In this document: piece by piece, positions 45,681-56,145 of the stretch
How the letters are laid out: every line of letters starts with the position of its first letter
Numbering within the stretch: position 1 is the first letter of the stretch
Assembly: GCA_030704615.1 (NCBI GenBank)
Contig: CM060734.1
Span: 16,058,001 to 16,122,000, forward strand
Direction of reading: 5' to 3'
Source: Takakia lepidozioides
Taxonomy: Eukaryota > Streptophyta > Takakiopsida > Takakiales > Takakiaceae
Length of the DNA: 64,000 bases
Notes under the pieces: generated by a model
Told to the model about the DNA's origin: nothing
The model's input: only the letters and a program-made list of their open reading frames with translations
The model's database searches: none
Program-made: the position numbers and the translations under genes

Positions 45681-47413
45681 GCACGGTGGGCACTCATCCT
45701 TCAAGAGTATGACTTTCAGGTTGTGCATCGACCGGGTTTGGTCAATCGGGATGCAGATGGGTTGAGTCGCAATCCATGCACGAGCGAGTAGGATGACACT
45801 GGAGCTCGGTGGCATGGTGAGACGGACGAGGAGATGGTGCCCGGATGACATGCATCTGCATTTCTGTGTATCTTGGCAGCGGAAGGCCAGGTTGGACCTG
45901 CAACAGGGATGACTGTAGATCAAGTGTCTGAGGACCCTGAGGCCAGCAATGAGCAAGGTGGCGCCAAAGATATACATGATGATTCAGCTGTGTTGGACTA
46001 TCTCCGCACTGGAGACACGGCAGCCACTGTGACTGCCAAGGAGAGGGATCGGATCCTACAATGAGCCAAGAGGTTCAAGTGGGAGGGGACACACCTTCTC
46101 CGAGTGTGGGAAGATGGTCGAGTGAGGATTGTGCCTCACCCAACCTAGCGGGCACGGTTAGTGCGGCATGCCCATGAGAAGTTGGGGCATTTTGGGGTGC
46201 GACGCACTCATAGTCTACTGCAGGGGCAGTATTGGTGGCGTGGTATGCACACAGAGGTGCAACAATTTGTGGCTAGGTGCATGGTGTGTGACAGGGTGCG
46301 TGCTTCATTCAACGCCCATACTCCACAATTGCACCCTCTTCCGATCATGGGATTGGGCTACAGGTGGAGTCTTGACTTCGCAGGGCCGTTGCCACTGACC
46401 ATGCGCCACAACAAGTATGTGTTGGTGATGGTGGAGCACTTCTCCAAGTGGATCGAATTGGTTCCATTGCCTGATAAGGCTAGTGAGGGAGCTGCATATG
46501 CATTCTTGGATTGTGTACTTAGCCGATTCGGTGCTCCAGCTGAGGTACTCACGGACCAAGGGAGAGAGTTCTTGGGGGAGTTTCAGGGTTGTGTGACAAG
46601 GCCTTGGTAGACCACCACACCACTTCTCGGGATCATCCTGAGGCCGATGGCTTGGCAGAGAGGGTTGTTCAGACAGTGAAGAGGGGTTTGCGCAAGTATG
46701 GCTTGCAGAAGGAACACCTAGGAGATTGGGACCTTCAGTTACCTTGGTTAGCCATGGGCTACAGGTTCAGCAAGCAAGCATCACTTGCCTCCTTCTCACC
46801 ATATTTTCTTCTCTTTGGCGGAGAGCCGGATTTGCCTGCATCCATTCGTAGAGAAACTGCTACAGTGTTCAACCTTGACGATCCGGACATGTGGGCACGT
46901 GCATGTGATCAGCGTGCAGAGTTGTTCAAGAAAGTCATGCCCATGGCTTTCGAGAACCTTGCCATTGCACAACATCGTGATACGTTGAGGTATGCTACCA
47001 TATGTGGTGGGGGCTATCGTCCTGGGGTTCGGAGATTTAACCCTGGTGACTATGTTTATCTGCAGCAGACTGCTCCTACGACCTTGGATGTGACTGCATG
47101 ACGTACTATTTTGAGGGTTCGAGAGGTGTTGCCCTCAGGAGTCCTGATCTTGGAGGGTCGGGATGGCATGATTTGGAAGGACCATGTGCGTAATTGCGCG
47201 CCATGTCACCTTCCAAATGTTGATGGAAGGGTTGACCCAAACCTGGCAATGGTACCTGTAAGTTTGAGGTGCATGTTGTGTGGGTCTGCTAGAGGGACAG
47301 CCACCATGCTGGAGTGTGATCAATGCTCTAGAGGTTGGCATATGGGATGCTTGACTCCACCTCTTGAGATGGTTCCTGATGGGGATTGGTTATGTCCGCA
47401 TTGCATTGGATAG
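45681..47413 (+). pseudogene. Ty3/gypsy RNase H end, integrase and C-terminal PHD finger
   Basis: RNase H tail ARWALILQEYDFQVVHRPG and RDADGLSR (45,681-45,790). A linker follows, with stops at ~46,062 and ~46,146. Integrase begins with an HHCC zinc box (HEKLGHFG ... CMVCDRVRASF), then the catalytic core: WSLDFAGPLP (D), VLTDQGREFLGEF (D), a 1-base frameshift near 46,588, then DHPEADGLAERVVQTVKRGL (E). The C-terminal part is GVRRFNPGDYVYLQQTAPTT, stop, ILRVREVLPSGVLILEGRDG. At 47,261-47,413 comes CMLCGSARGTATMLECDQC, then SRGWHMGCLTPPLEMVPDGD and WLCPHC: a complete C4HC3 PHD finger ending the protein. PHD fingers bind histone H3 tails, so it may guide integration. Confidence 0.85.
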
Positions 47414-47756
47414 TGGGAGTGGATACAACCATGGAATGCTAACAAGAAATACAAGGCCAAGCTACTAGAAGACCTTGAACACTCGAGATCCTGGCTCAAG
47501 TTCACATATTGCAAGACGGCGACTAACGATGGGGCTACTCTTATACTCGGCCTCTTGGTCTATAGAGTTTGAGTACAATAGGGACAGTGATAAAGGACTT
47601 AGTACGGCTGTGGCTATTACATCTTGTAGCTATCTGGAGTTAGAGAGACCTATCCACCAGCTAGGGGGGCGATTGTGGCAGACTACTTTATTGTCCATAT
47701 ATGTGTGGTGTAGTTTGGACAGCGATGTAGTTGTATAGCGATACGTATGCACACGA

Positions 47757-48199
47757 CAGCTGTCAAGTTAAATAAACACAGTGTGAAACTAACTAGAATA
47801 AAGCTAGTTATTTGTATTTAACACTTGGATTTAGTTCAAGTGTTAAGTCAGGTGTCAAGTTTAGCTTGACACCTGAACCATCTTATCTTCACGAGAGCGT
47901 CAGTCATGCGGCTCATCTCTCTCGAGTTGAGCCTGCACGACCGAGCTCTTTCACTGCTTAGAATCTGAGTGTGCTTATGAAGGGAGAATAGGATGTTGTG
48001 GGGTGGAGTCCCCACAGCTTGGGGTGCCCCTGGCTCGACTCTTAGTTTAACGAGTGATGGTGTTGTATTTCATGTTCTTGTGTCAACAGTGTGATTTTAG
48101 TTCTCTTATCATTGTGGCAGACTACTTTATTGTCCATATATGTGTGGTGTAGTTTGGACAGCGATGTAGTTGTGTAGCGATACGTATGCGCACGACATG
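47757..48199 (+). repeat. LTR, first type (443 bp)
   Basis: Starts TGTCAAGTTAAATAAACACA and ends ATGCGCACGACA, with TG...CA ends. The start boundary is confirmed by the minus-strand copy ending at 59,001 and the end boundary by the copy starting at 63,740. A polypurine AGGGGGGCGA lies near 47,663. The 80 bp just before the LTR (47,677-47,756) nearly repeat its own last 84 bp. The inner part has a CTCGAGTTGAGCC / CTCTCGAG motif. Confidence 0.8.
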
Positions 48200-48630
48200 T
48201 ATTTCTCCACAACACCTTTATCAACATCTATGTTAAATGTGGGAGCATTGTGGATGCACACCAAGTGTTCAGTGAAATGACTGAACGAGGTTTGATCTCG
48301 TGTAATATAATGATGGCAGACTTTACCAAACATCGGTGTGGTAATAATGCTTTGGAGACATACGAGCAAATGATGCAAGAAGGGGTGAAGCCCAACCACA
48401 TCACGTTTGCTTCTGTTTCCAATGCGTGTGCAAGACTGACAGCCCTAGAAAAGGGCAAAGAGGTCCATGGTGAAATCACCAAAGCGGAAATTGTACCAGA
48501 TGTCATTCTCAGCACTGCCCTTGCCAACATGTATGCCAAATGCGGCAGCATCGAAGATGCAAAGGGAATGTTTGGCAATAAAATCGGTGCCTTTATCAAT
48601 CGTCTCTTCAATTCATTAAAGGAGCATTGA
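48200..48630 (+). pseudogene. PPR fragment
   Basis: Plus-strand ORF: MDAHQVFSEMTERGLISCNI, NNALETYEQMMQEGVKPNHI, ARLTALEKGKEVHGEITKAE, LANMYAKCGSIEDAKGMF, then divergence into LINE-free junk. About three PPR motifs of the same family as 5-10.6 kb, with clean coding sequence but no start or end. It lies directly against the LTR end at 48,199. Confidence 0.75.
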
Positions 48631-48649
48631 CACTCTCGCATCCATTGCG

Positions 48650-48960
48650 GCTCTGCGTCGTGCTTTAATAATTGTGTCAGAGGTAAAGCAATTTCAGCAT
48701 ATCGACGGATGAATCGGCGATAATAACCAACATATCTAATAAATGCCCGTATCTCCGTTACCGTAGTGGGAGTGGGTAATTGGATAATAATTTCAGCCTT
48801 AATGGGATCAGTCGATATACCGTGAATAGAGACAATATGGCCCAATAGCTTCCCCTTTGTAACCAAGAATTGGCATTTCCTGCATTCAAAGAGATTCCAT
48901 ACTCTTGACATTTCTGGAAGCACAATCTGGCGCCTCTCTGATTTAAAATGCTTGGAATCT
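48650..48960 (-). pseudogene. Ty3/gypsy reverse-transcriptase fragment, different lineage
   Basis: Minus strand: NLFECRKCQFLVTKGKLLGH, VSIHGISTDPIKAEIIIQLP, VTEIRAFIRYVGYYRRFIRR, then LTQLLKHDAEPQWMRECQCS. This is the RT thumb/RNase H hinge (the LGH.vs..Gi..dP.K...i...P pattern). The sequence is clearly different from the RT at 50.5-51.7 kb. No ends or other domains. It abuts the WD40 fragment. Confidence 0.75.
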
Positions 48961-49600
48961 ATCAATGCACATAGTGAATGCTTTGGTGGTTGATCAGCAG
49001 AGTGGTTTCCTCTACAGTGGCTCGGCAGATGGTCAAGTGAAGGTTTGGGAACGAGGTTCTACAAGCCTTTCATTAGTGGCGGTCCTTGAAGCCCACAGTT
49101 CCTCCATTAATGCTCTGGCCCTTAGTCCGGATGGGTCGATTTTGTACTCTGGATCTAGTGACAAAACCATTAGGGTCTTGAAGAGAGATGAAACACCCAG
49201 CAAGAACATGAAACCTGTGGGAGTGCTTCAGGGCCACCGTCTGGCAATGCTCTGCTTAACTGCCCTAGGTAATTTGCTGATTAGTGGGTCTGCTGACAAG
49301 ACAGTACGCGTGTGGAGAAGAGGGGCTGATGGTCTTCATTCATGCGTCAATGCCATACAAGGATACAAAGGTCCCGTCAAGTGTCTGTGTGCGTCCACAG
49401 ATACTACTAGCACATGAACCATGGTGTACAGTGGGAGCATGGACGGTGAAATTCGAGTGTGGGTATTGTTGCCTCAAGACACAGACGATACTTCACAGGA
49501 TGAGTTCTTGAGTCCCCTAGAGAGCCCTGTGCTTCTCCTGGGTGGAAACACTCTGACACTTGAGAGAAGACAGAATTTTCCGTAGACTATGTCTACAACC
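48961..49600 (+). pseudogene. WD40-repeat protein, C-terminal half
   Basis: Plus-strand ORF with three to four WD40 blades: VNALVVDQQSGFLYSGSADG then QVKVWERG; SINALALSPDGSILYSGSSD then KTIRVLKRD; LCLTALGNLLISGSADKTV then RVWRRG; a stop at ~49,417, then VYSGSMDGEIRVW and a Ser/Glu-rich tail to ~49,585. This resembles the plant single-exon WD40 group that includes JINGUBANG. The N-terminal blades are replaced by the RT fragment at 48,960, and the in-frame stop marks it as a pseudogene. Confidence 0.65.
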
Positions 49601-49679
49601 AAGCATGTAGGCGTCTTGTTTTTATCTTCGGGAGAATGCACCACAGCTTTCTTCTGTCGGCATCCCCTACACATCCATC

Positions 49680-50456
49680 AGATTTGAGTAAAGGTTGGGA
49701 CTTGGATGAGCCGACACCTCGATGGTGTGGTTGGCACTATCTCGGCCAATGTGAGAGACTGGGGAAGCCTTGTCTGTCGACTTGCTTCCCTTCTCTGTGG
49801 ATCAAAATCCACATCCGCTCCCCTTGGCTCAAGAGCACGAGTTGCTGCTCGAGTGACAGCAGCTGCAGAGTCCACATGCAATGGTCTTGCAAGTGCGGCT
49901 CCACACATGAAGCCCATACCAATCCAGGGTCTTCCCTAGGCATAGGAGGTTGTGCAGGTGGAGCTTGAACCTCAGGCCTTGGAGCTGGCGCAACATGAGT
50001 AGTGGCCATGGCAGCAAGACGTTGCTCTAGCTGGGCAAGTCTATCCACCATGCCTTGGTCATGACCTTGACCCTGATCTTGTGCTCCTTGGTTTTGATTA
50101 CGACCTCCACCACGACCTCCACCACGACCTTTGCCTCCTCTACCTCTCTGGACTACATTGCCTCGTCCTCGTCCACCATTGTTCCCTTGGAACTGGCCTG
50201 GTCGTAGCTCAGGATGTAAGTCATAACAATGGGCCTCCTCATGCCCATACTTGCCACAATGCCCACACTGTAAGTGTGTAGGCTGTGCCTGTGTTGGCCC
50301 TTTGCCTCTCTCCGGGAAATCCTTCTTAACATGGGGTCCTCCACAATCCCAACTTGACACACTCGTCTGTTGCTGGCTTGAGAATGAAGGAAGAGACCTT
50401 TGCATCTGAGATCCTCTCTGACCTTCCCTGGGCTTCATCTGAGCCCCTTGTTGCGT
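49680..50456 (-). pseudogene. Ty3/gypsy gag C-terminus and pre-protease region, cut at AAGCTT
   Basis: Minus strand: TQQGAQMKPREGQRGSQMQ, CCHC-like box SWDCGGPHVKKDF (first and last Cys changed), a good second box CGHCGKYGHEEAHC, Gly/Arg-rich GNNGGRGRGNVVQRGRGGKG, then in another frame EPRGADVDFDPQRREASRQ and RLPQSLTLAEIVPTT, where it ends at ~49,690 against the WD40 region. Its upstream half is the plus-strand gag ending at 45,680. Confidence 0.8.
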
Positions 50457-50462
50457 AAGCTT

Positions 50463-51760
50463 GTCTGACTCCATCAATCACTTGAGTGGTTGGTGATCCA
50501 TGACAAGGGTGAAGAGATTGCCGTATAGATAGCACCTGAAGTGTGCCACGGCCCACACTGCAGCTAAGCATTCTCCCTCATATGAGCTATACTTAGACTC
50601 TACAGTGTTGTTTGAGCGGCTAGCATAAACCATTACGAACTCTCTTCCCTCATCATCCACCTGTGTGAGCACCGCTCCAAGCCCCAGCATGCTCCAATTT
50701 GCATGCAGCTGAAAAGGACGCCCCCTGATAGGTCGTCTCAAGATGGGCGCCAAGGTCAACCTCGCCTTGAGCTCTTGAAAAGCTTGTTCTTGCTCATCTT
50801 CCCACTGCCACTCCTGGTCCACCTTGGTCAGTTTGGTTAGAGCCTTTGCAATGGCACTAAATCCCTTAACAAACCGTCTATAATAGTTTACTAACCCCAT
50901 GAAAGCTCGAACTCGGCTCACATCCGTGGGGCGTGGAATCTGTGCAATGGACTCTACCTTAGTCTGCTGTACCCCCAATCCTCCAGGATATATCATGTGA
51001 CCCAGATACTCAATTTTGTTGTGGAAAAACTTGCACTTCCCCGAATGTAACTTCAATCCGTGCGCCCTCAAGCGCTCAAATACCACCTGAAGGTGTCTCT
51101 CATGCTCCTCCACCGTAGCACTAAAGATGATGATGTCATCTATGTAGCACCGAGCAAATTCCATCCCTGCTAGAATCCTGTCCATGACTCTCTGAAACTC
51201 TGTAGGAGCGTTCTTAAGCCCAAATGGTAAGAACCGCCACTGGTATAGGCAATCCTTCCCGTGCTCATTGATCCCCCAGAATGTCGTTTTCTGCTTATCC
51301 GCCTCCTTGATCGGCAACTGGTGATATCCGGATCATAAATCCAAAGTGCTAAAGACCTTGGCATGCCCAATGGCATCAAAGATCTCATTTGGTGTCGGCA
51401 TGGCATACCTATCGGACTTGGTCTGATGATTTACAGGCCGGTAATCACCGCACATACGTCTCTCCGTCCAATTGCCATAGACATCCTTCTTGGCTGGCAT
51501 CACTGTGGCTGAAGCATACTCTCCTCCAGATAGCTCTACCAAACCAGCCTCCCAAAGGTCCTGAGTTCTCATCTGAATCGAGGACCTCTCCATGTCACTG
51601 TATCTATAGGGTCTCCGAAAGATTGGCATGTCAGTTGCCAATTCAATGCGAATCTCTTGACCCTTCAGTGCTCCTAAGTCCTTCAAACTGAAGGCAAAGC
51701 AGTTCCTGTAAGCCCTCAAGATATACGTCGTCTTTCTCCTCCGGTGACTATAGGTCCAAC
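50463..51760 (-). pseudogene. Ty3/gypsy reverse transcriptase and first part of RNase H
   Basis: Minus strand: FRRPYRYSDMERSSIQMRTQ, SATVMPAKKDVYGNWTERRM, CGDYRPVNHQT, FDAIGHAKVFSTLDL, a TGA where Trp is expected (~51,331), SGYHQLPIKEADKQKTTFWG, QWRFLPFGLKNAPTEFQRVM, ARCYIDDIIIFSATVEEHER (catalytic YIDD), FFHNKIEYLGHMIYPGGLGV, then RNase H ESKYSSYEGECLAAVWAVAH and LVMDHQPLK, a TGA where Trp is expected (~50,478), and LMESDK up to the AAGCTT at 50,457-50,462. The rest of RNase H is on the plus strand from 45,681. It is the downstream part of the same polyprotein as the methyltransferase. Confidence 0.9.
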
Positions 51761-52119
51761 ATCAGGCTCCCAGTTGTCCACCGTGACTGCAACCTTGAGT
51801 CCAGCAGGCTTAGAGGTAGAAGACGCGTCCCGTGGTTGCTATGCTACAACCTCTTGAGCAGTGACCACTGCCTCCTCTGTCAGTAACAATGTCTCATCCT
51901 GCCCCATCATCCCATCCTTGAGGACCTCCTCAACCCGAGAAAAATCCCCAACCTCATCCATCACCGCCGCCTTGGCTGCCAACTCCTTCTGAACCTCGAG
52001 CACCTCCCACGTGTGCCATGGATGCGGCCTGCACCTCGTGGTCCTCACCTGTTCGCCCCCACTCACTGCCTGTACCGTCTCGGTAGGTAGAGAGACTATC
52101 AAGGGAAGTGTACTCCATA
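51761..52119 (-). other. Linker between methyltransferase and reverse transcriptase
   Basis: The minus-strand frame continues from the methyltransferase to ~51,839 with acidic sequence (EVQKELAAKAAVMDEVGDFS, DETLLLTEEAVVTAQEVV), stops, and then resumes in the RT N-terminal region. It is part of the Gag-Pol polyprotein. Confidence 0.5.
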
Positions 52120-53140
52120 CTCTGCGCTGCTCAGCCATAGCCAAGCTGATAATCCAGGTCAAGCAATTGAGATCCATGGCTTGCCCCAACACCGGACAAC
52201 GTGATGCCTCAGAAAGAGATGACACCACCGTGGTACTAGTGGTAAAACCCATTGCCCGCTCGCGCTCGTCAGCATTGGGCTCCACTAACTGTTGCAACTG
52301 GCTACCCCACAAGAGGCCAGGTCCACCATCCCGGAAAACATGAGATCCTGGAAAGCTGAGCAGTGTAGGCAATGTTGCTCGTGGGTGACCCACCTTATTG
52401 ACCACTGCCAAAGGTGATCGGTCATCGTGTCTCACACGCTGAAACTGCCTCCCTATGTCCAAAATGCTATCCACCGTCAAGTTTGGTGGCCGCTGCACCC
52501 CATCAAATGCACGCTTGAGCAATGCATGTGACATCAAATTGGTCCACTATAGTCGTGGGCGATGAGCCCGTGACCCCACTGCAGCTACATCCAGCAACAC
52601 TGCTGAGCCAAGCCAAGACCGCACTTGATATACACTGGCCATCACCTTGGCTCGAGAATCACCCATCAATGGCACATTCTCCAAGATATATGCCGGAGAG
52701 TCTATCTGCTGAAGCTGTAAATAGCGTAGGACCCTCAACATCTCCCAAAACAGGCGTGACCTTGAGTCTTGTAACCCATTGCCATACCCAGCTGATGAAA
52801 GCCCTTGGCAGGGCCAACCTGCCACTACTAAGTGAATAGGGCCAACCCGCTCCAAATCATGCGTCCCCAGCAAGGAGATGTCTGCTGGCAAGACTTGTTG
52901 GTATCCACGAACTGTAGACACTGGCAACAAATCAGGGTACTGCTGCACCAACTGAGCAACATGGCGCAGTGAGACGCGTCGTGCAGTCTCATCCCTCTCC
53001 ACATATAGGTAACGTTGAACTCATACACCTGCCTGCAGCACTGCAGCCAATCCAGTGTTAATCCCGCCAAACAAGTCCAGAAGGCATATGCCTTCATCCG
53101 GGCACTGCCACACAAGAGGTGTGGTGTCCAATGGCGACAA
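52120..53140 (-). pseudogene. Cytosine-5 DNA methyltransferase domain inside Ty3/gypsy pol
   Basis: Minus strand, from ~53,092: motif I GICLLDLFGGINTGLAAVLQ, a TGA, YLYVERDETARRVSLRH (motif II-like), VGPIHLVVAGWPCQGLSSAG (motif IV with the catalytic PCQ Cys, ~52,803-52,830), GLQDSRSRLFWEMLRVL, PAYILENVPLMGDS (motif VI ENV, ~52,670-52,690), DVAAVGSRAHRPRL (motif VIII), a TAG, WTNLMSHALLKRA, a ~60-residue variable region, then VEPNADERERAMGF (motif IX-like) and VLGQAMDLNCLTWIISLAMA (motif X). The motif set and order are those of C5-MTases, which methylate cytosine in DNA. The domain lies between the protease and RT on the same strand, in the same polyprotein. A ~1-base shift before motif I and two stops inactivate this copy. 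The subfamily is unclear (some DNMT3/DRM-like traits). Confidence 0.85.
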
Positions 53141-54456
53141 TTGAGTGCAATCACCGCACTCTTCTCCTCTCCTGACGGTACAAATGCCTCTACCCAGACT
53201 TGTTGCACTCGTCTATCAGCAGCCTACTGCAAATCCTTGCTCGTACCCCACAATGGAGTGTGAGCAACCATGGCAGGCAACTCCGCCGTACCATGCATAT
53301 CATCCTGCTCTGCTGGAGGTGGCACATCCTCTGCATGGGCATTGCCCTCCAGCAACTCTCCAGGCCAACTAACTACAGCTGTGAAGGTTGTTAGTGTTGG
53401 CATCTTGCCCCATTGGGCAGCAGCAACACCCCCAATGAACGTCACAGGGAGCTGTACACGATGACCATCCCCTGACTGCCATCCAGGCCTGTAGGATGCT
53501 GACTCCTCCCAAAAATCCAGGGTGAAGCCTATGGGATACAACACTGCCCCACCAACGAGGACATCGTAAGAGACCGCATCTGTCACAATGGCCTTGGCTC
53601 GCATCACTGAGCCATCTATAGGATGATCCGGCTGTAGTCTAATGGCCAACTCACGCCATATCATGCCCCGAGCCTGCTCTGATCTTCCCAGAGATGTTTG
53701 TATCTGGAAAGGACAAGGCTCCATATCCGCCTCCATGAGGTCCAAACCTGCAATAGCAGCTCTGCCCAACATCAGTGGCTGAGCTCCCGAGTCCAACAAG
53801 ACCCGCAGTGGCCGGTACCTCTTGCCTGCCGGTCCACTCAAGGAGAAAATGTCATCCTGGTTGTCTAACAAGACAACTCCAGGTGTCACCATGGCGCGCT
53901 CAAAGGCTAGCCTAGCTGGCAGTTCCGTCAACCTGGCAGCTGCAGCTTGCCATGGCGTAGCCGTGGCAGTCTTGACCCTCAAATCCGAGGATCCCTCTGC
54001 CACTACACCCTCCACTAACTCCACAAAAGATGAAGTGACCTCCCCACTCTCGCAGAGTGTTGCTACTAGTCTGAACACTGCAGCTGGTCTTACCCCCGGC
54101 GTCGCAATCATGGTTGCCGAGAACAGTGGGGCTTGACACACAAAGGTGGCTGCCCCCAACAACACACTGGCTGCACTAGCCTTGGCAACAGGTGTCAGTG
54201 CTACACGTGTAGCTCTCCCCAATGACACAATAATGGCCTCTTTATCTGTCGGACGAGAACTAGGTGCCATGGATGTCGTCGACACTGTCTCCCCCAAGAT
54301 GAATGATTGAGGCAACCTAGCCTGACGGCTTGCCTCTCCACGCTGTGGATCTAACTCCACCTCTGTACCTTGTGGCTAAGGAACTCGTGCTGCTCCTCGA
54401 GTGACGGCTGCAGCAGACTCCACCTGCACTAGTGGTAGTGCTGCCCCACACATAAA
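53141..54456 (-). pseudogene. Ty3/gypsy retropepsin-type protease region
   Basis: The main ORF is 53,224-54,360 (378 codons). The pre-protease region is as in the 20.3-kb copy (DPQRGEASRQARLPQ; SAASVLLGAATFVCQAPLF). The protease core is PLRVLLDSGAQPLMLGRAAI (catalytic DSGA), FQIQTSLGRSEQARGMIWRE, then DAVSYDVLVGGAVLYPIGFT and SYRPGWQSGDGHRVQLPV. Gag is separated from it by two stops (~54,459 and ~54,377), and its own stop (TAG, ~53,225) stands where the frame would continue into the methyltransferase as AADRRVQQVWVEAFVPSGEE. Confidence 0.8.
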
Positions 54457-56145
54457 TCACATGTCTCCCATGTTTCCTCCGTCAGGATGACACTGCTGAG
54501 GAGGAACAGGAGGTGGACCCTCAGGTCTTGGAGCTGGTACCACCTGAGCTATGGCCATGGCAGCAAGCCTTTGCTCTAGCTGCTGAAGCCGGTTGGCCAT
54601 ACCTTGGTCAACGCCCTGACCTCCACGTCCTTGGCCATACTGTGCTTGCCCTCGTCCTACACCTCGTCCTCTTTGAGGTGCTCTACCTCGCCCTCGGCCA
54701 CCATTGTTCCCTTGGAACTGGCCTTGCCACAACTCAGGGTGCAAGTCATAACACTGGGCATCTCCATGCCCATACTTGCCACAATGCCCACACTGCAACT
54801 GTGTAGGCTGTGCTTGTGCCGGCCCTTTGCCACTTTCTGGGCAATCTTTCTTGATATGGGGTCCTCCACATGTCCAACATACCACCCCTAGTTGTTGTTG
54901 GCCTGCAAAAGAAGCTACTGGCATCTGCACCTGAGGTCCCCTGTAAGCTCCATGGAATTTGGGTAGGGCAACCTTGCCCCCTTGACCACGTTGTTGGGTA
55001 GTCCCTTGTACCTGTTGGTTGGCAGCTGCGCCTCGTGTAGGCATGTCATTGTCAAATCCAATGGTAACAACTCGCTCCTCCACCATGTTGAGCTCAATCC
55101 GCTCAGCCAGCAGAAACACATCTGCTAATGTGGGTTGGGTCGCTTGTAACAGGGTTGCATCCCGCACCCTTCTCCTGAGCTTCTTGTCCAAAATTCCATA
55201 CCAGAACTGGACTGCCTGAGCTTCAGTAACCTCTTGGGTCACACTTATCAAGCGTCTCATACGAGTGTAGGCCTCTCGCAAGCTCTCACTGGATTTGCGT
55301 TGGAAGTCTTGCAAACTTCGCAACTTCTCTGTCCGTACGCCTTGGTAGTTCGTCCGCAACTCCTGGAAGAATTCCACCACCGGGTTGAATCTAGGCACAT
55401 GTGTTGTAGTCGTGGCAGGAGGACTAGTAGCACCTTTTGAATTGGTACCACCTGCAGAAGTACCGGCACTACTTGTTCCACTACTAGTGTTGGCAGTGGG
55501 AGATATTGGTGCTGATGCAGCTACTGGTCGCGTCGTGCCTCGAGTAATGGAGACGTAGTCAGGTGACCAATACATCCTCCACTCCTCAATCTCTGCTTCA
55601 TATCCTCACCTGAACTCGTGGTAATTGTCCATAGGCGGGCCTTCTAAATGCTGGAACAGTCCCTTCCACGCCATGAATGGGGTGAACAGCTGTGGATTGC
55701 GCATCTGCTGGAAATCACACCAGCTGTCGAACTTCTAGATAAAATCATCCAGCTTGATTGTGCCCATAGCTCTAGAGTACCTACGAGGCCCCTTGGTAGC
55801 TCTATACATCTCCTCCATGTCGTCCCACAACAATGGCGAATGAAACTGCACACCTGTTGATGAAGCCTCCGAGTCTGTGTCTGACTCTGCACTAGTTGAG
55901 GGTGGAGGTGAAGGTGGTCTGAAACGAACACCTCGTCTGGTGAACCCACTCTCACTGCTACTGCCTGTAGCCGTACTCCCCTCAAAACCCTTGGATAACT
56001 CCGTGATGACACTCACAACCTGCACCTCCCACGTGACACTATAAGGCTCTAGTACTAATTCTAATAGTGACACGGGTGAGCACCTGTTGCGGCCTAGCCC
56101 AAAAACCCCGGACTGACTGGCCTCCACCAAGAGAGGCTTTGGCAA
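54457..56145 (-). pseudogene. Ty3/gypsy gag of the methyltransferase element
   Basis: N-terminal ORF 56,145-55,735 (GFTRRGVRFRPPSPPPSTSA, LLWDDMEEMYRATKGPRRYS, GTIKLDDFI) and core ORF 55,575-54,457 (PRFNPVVEFFQELRTNYQG, SLREAYTRMRRLISVTQEV, FWYGILDKKLRRRVRDATLL). Two intact zinc knuckles follow, CWTCGGPHIKKDC and CGHCGKYGHGDAQC, then a Gly/Arg/Gln-rich RNA-binding tail and a coiled segment MANRLQQLEQRLAAMA. Two stops (~55,738 and ~55,607) interrupt it where other copies have Gln or Arg. Confidence 0.85.

Noticed and set aside
48228-48965. 245-codon minus-strand ORF
   Set aside because: A chimera: the first part is a gypsy RT fragment, the rest is the antisense shadow of the plus-strand PPR fragment.
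52828-53208. 126-codon minus-strand ORF as a separate protein
   Set aside because: It begins in the polyprotein frame before the methyltransferase and continues as an out-of-frame reading of motif I after a one-base shift.
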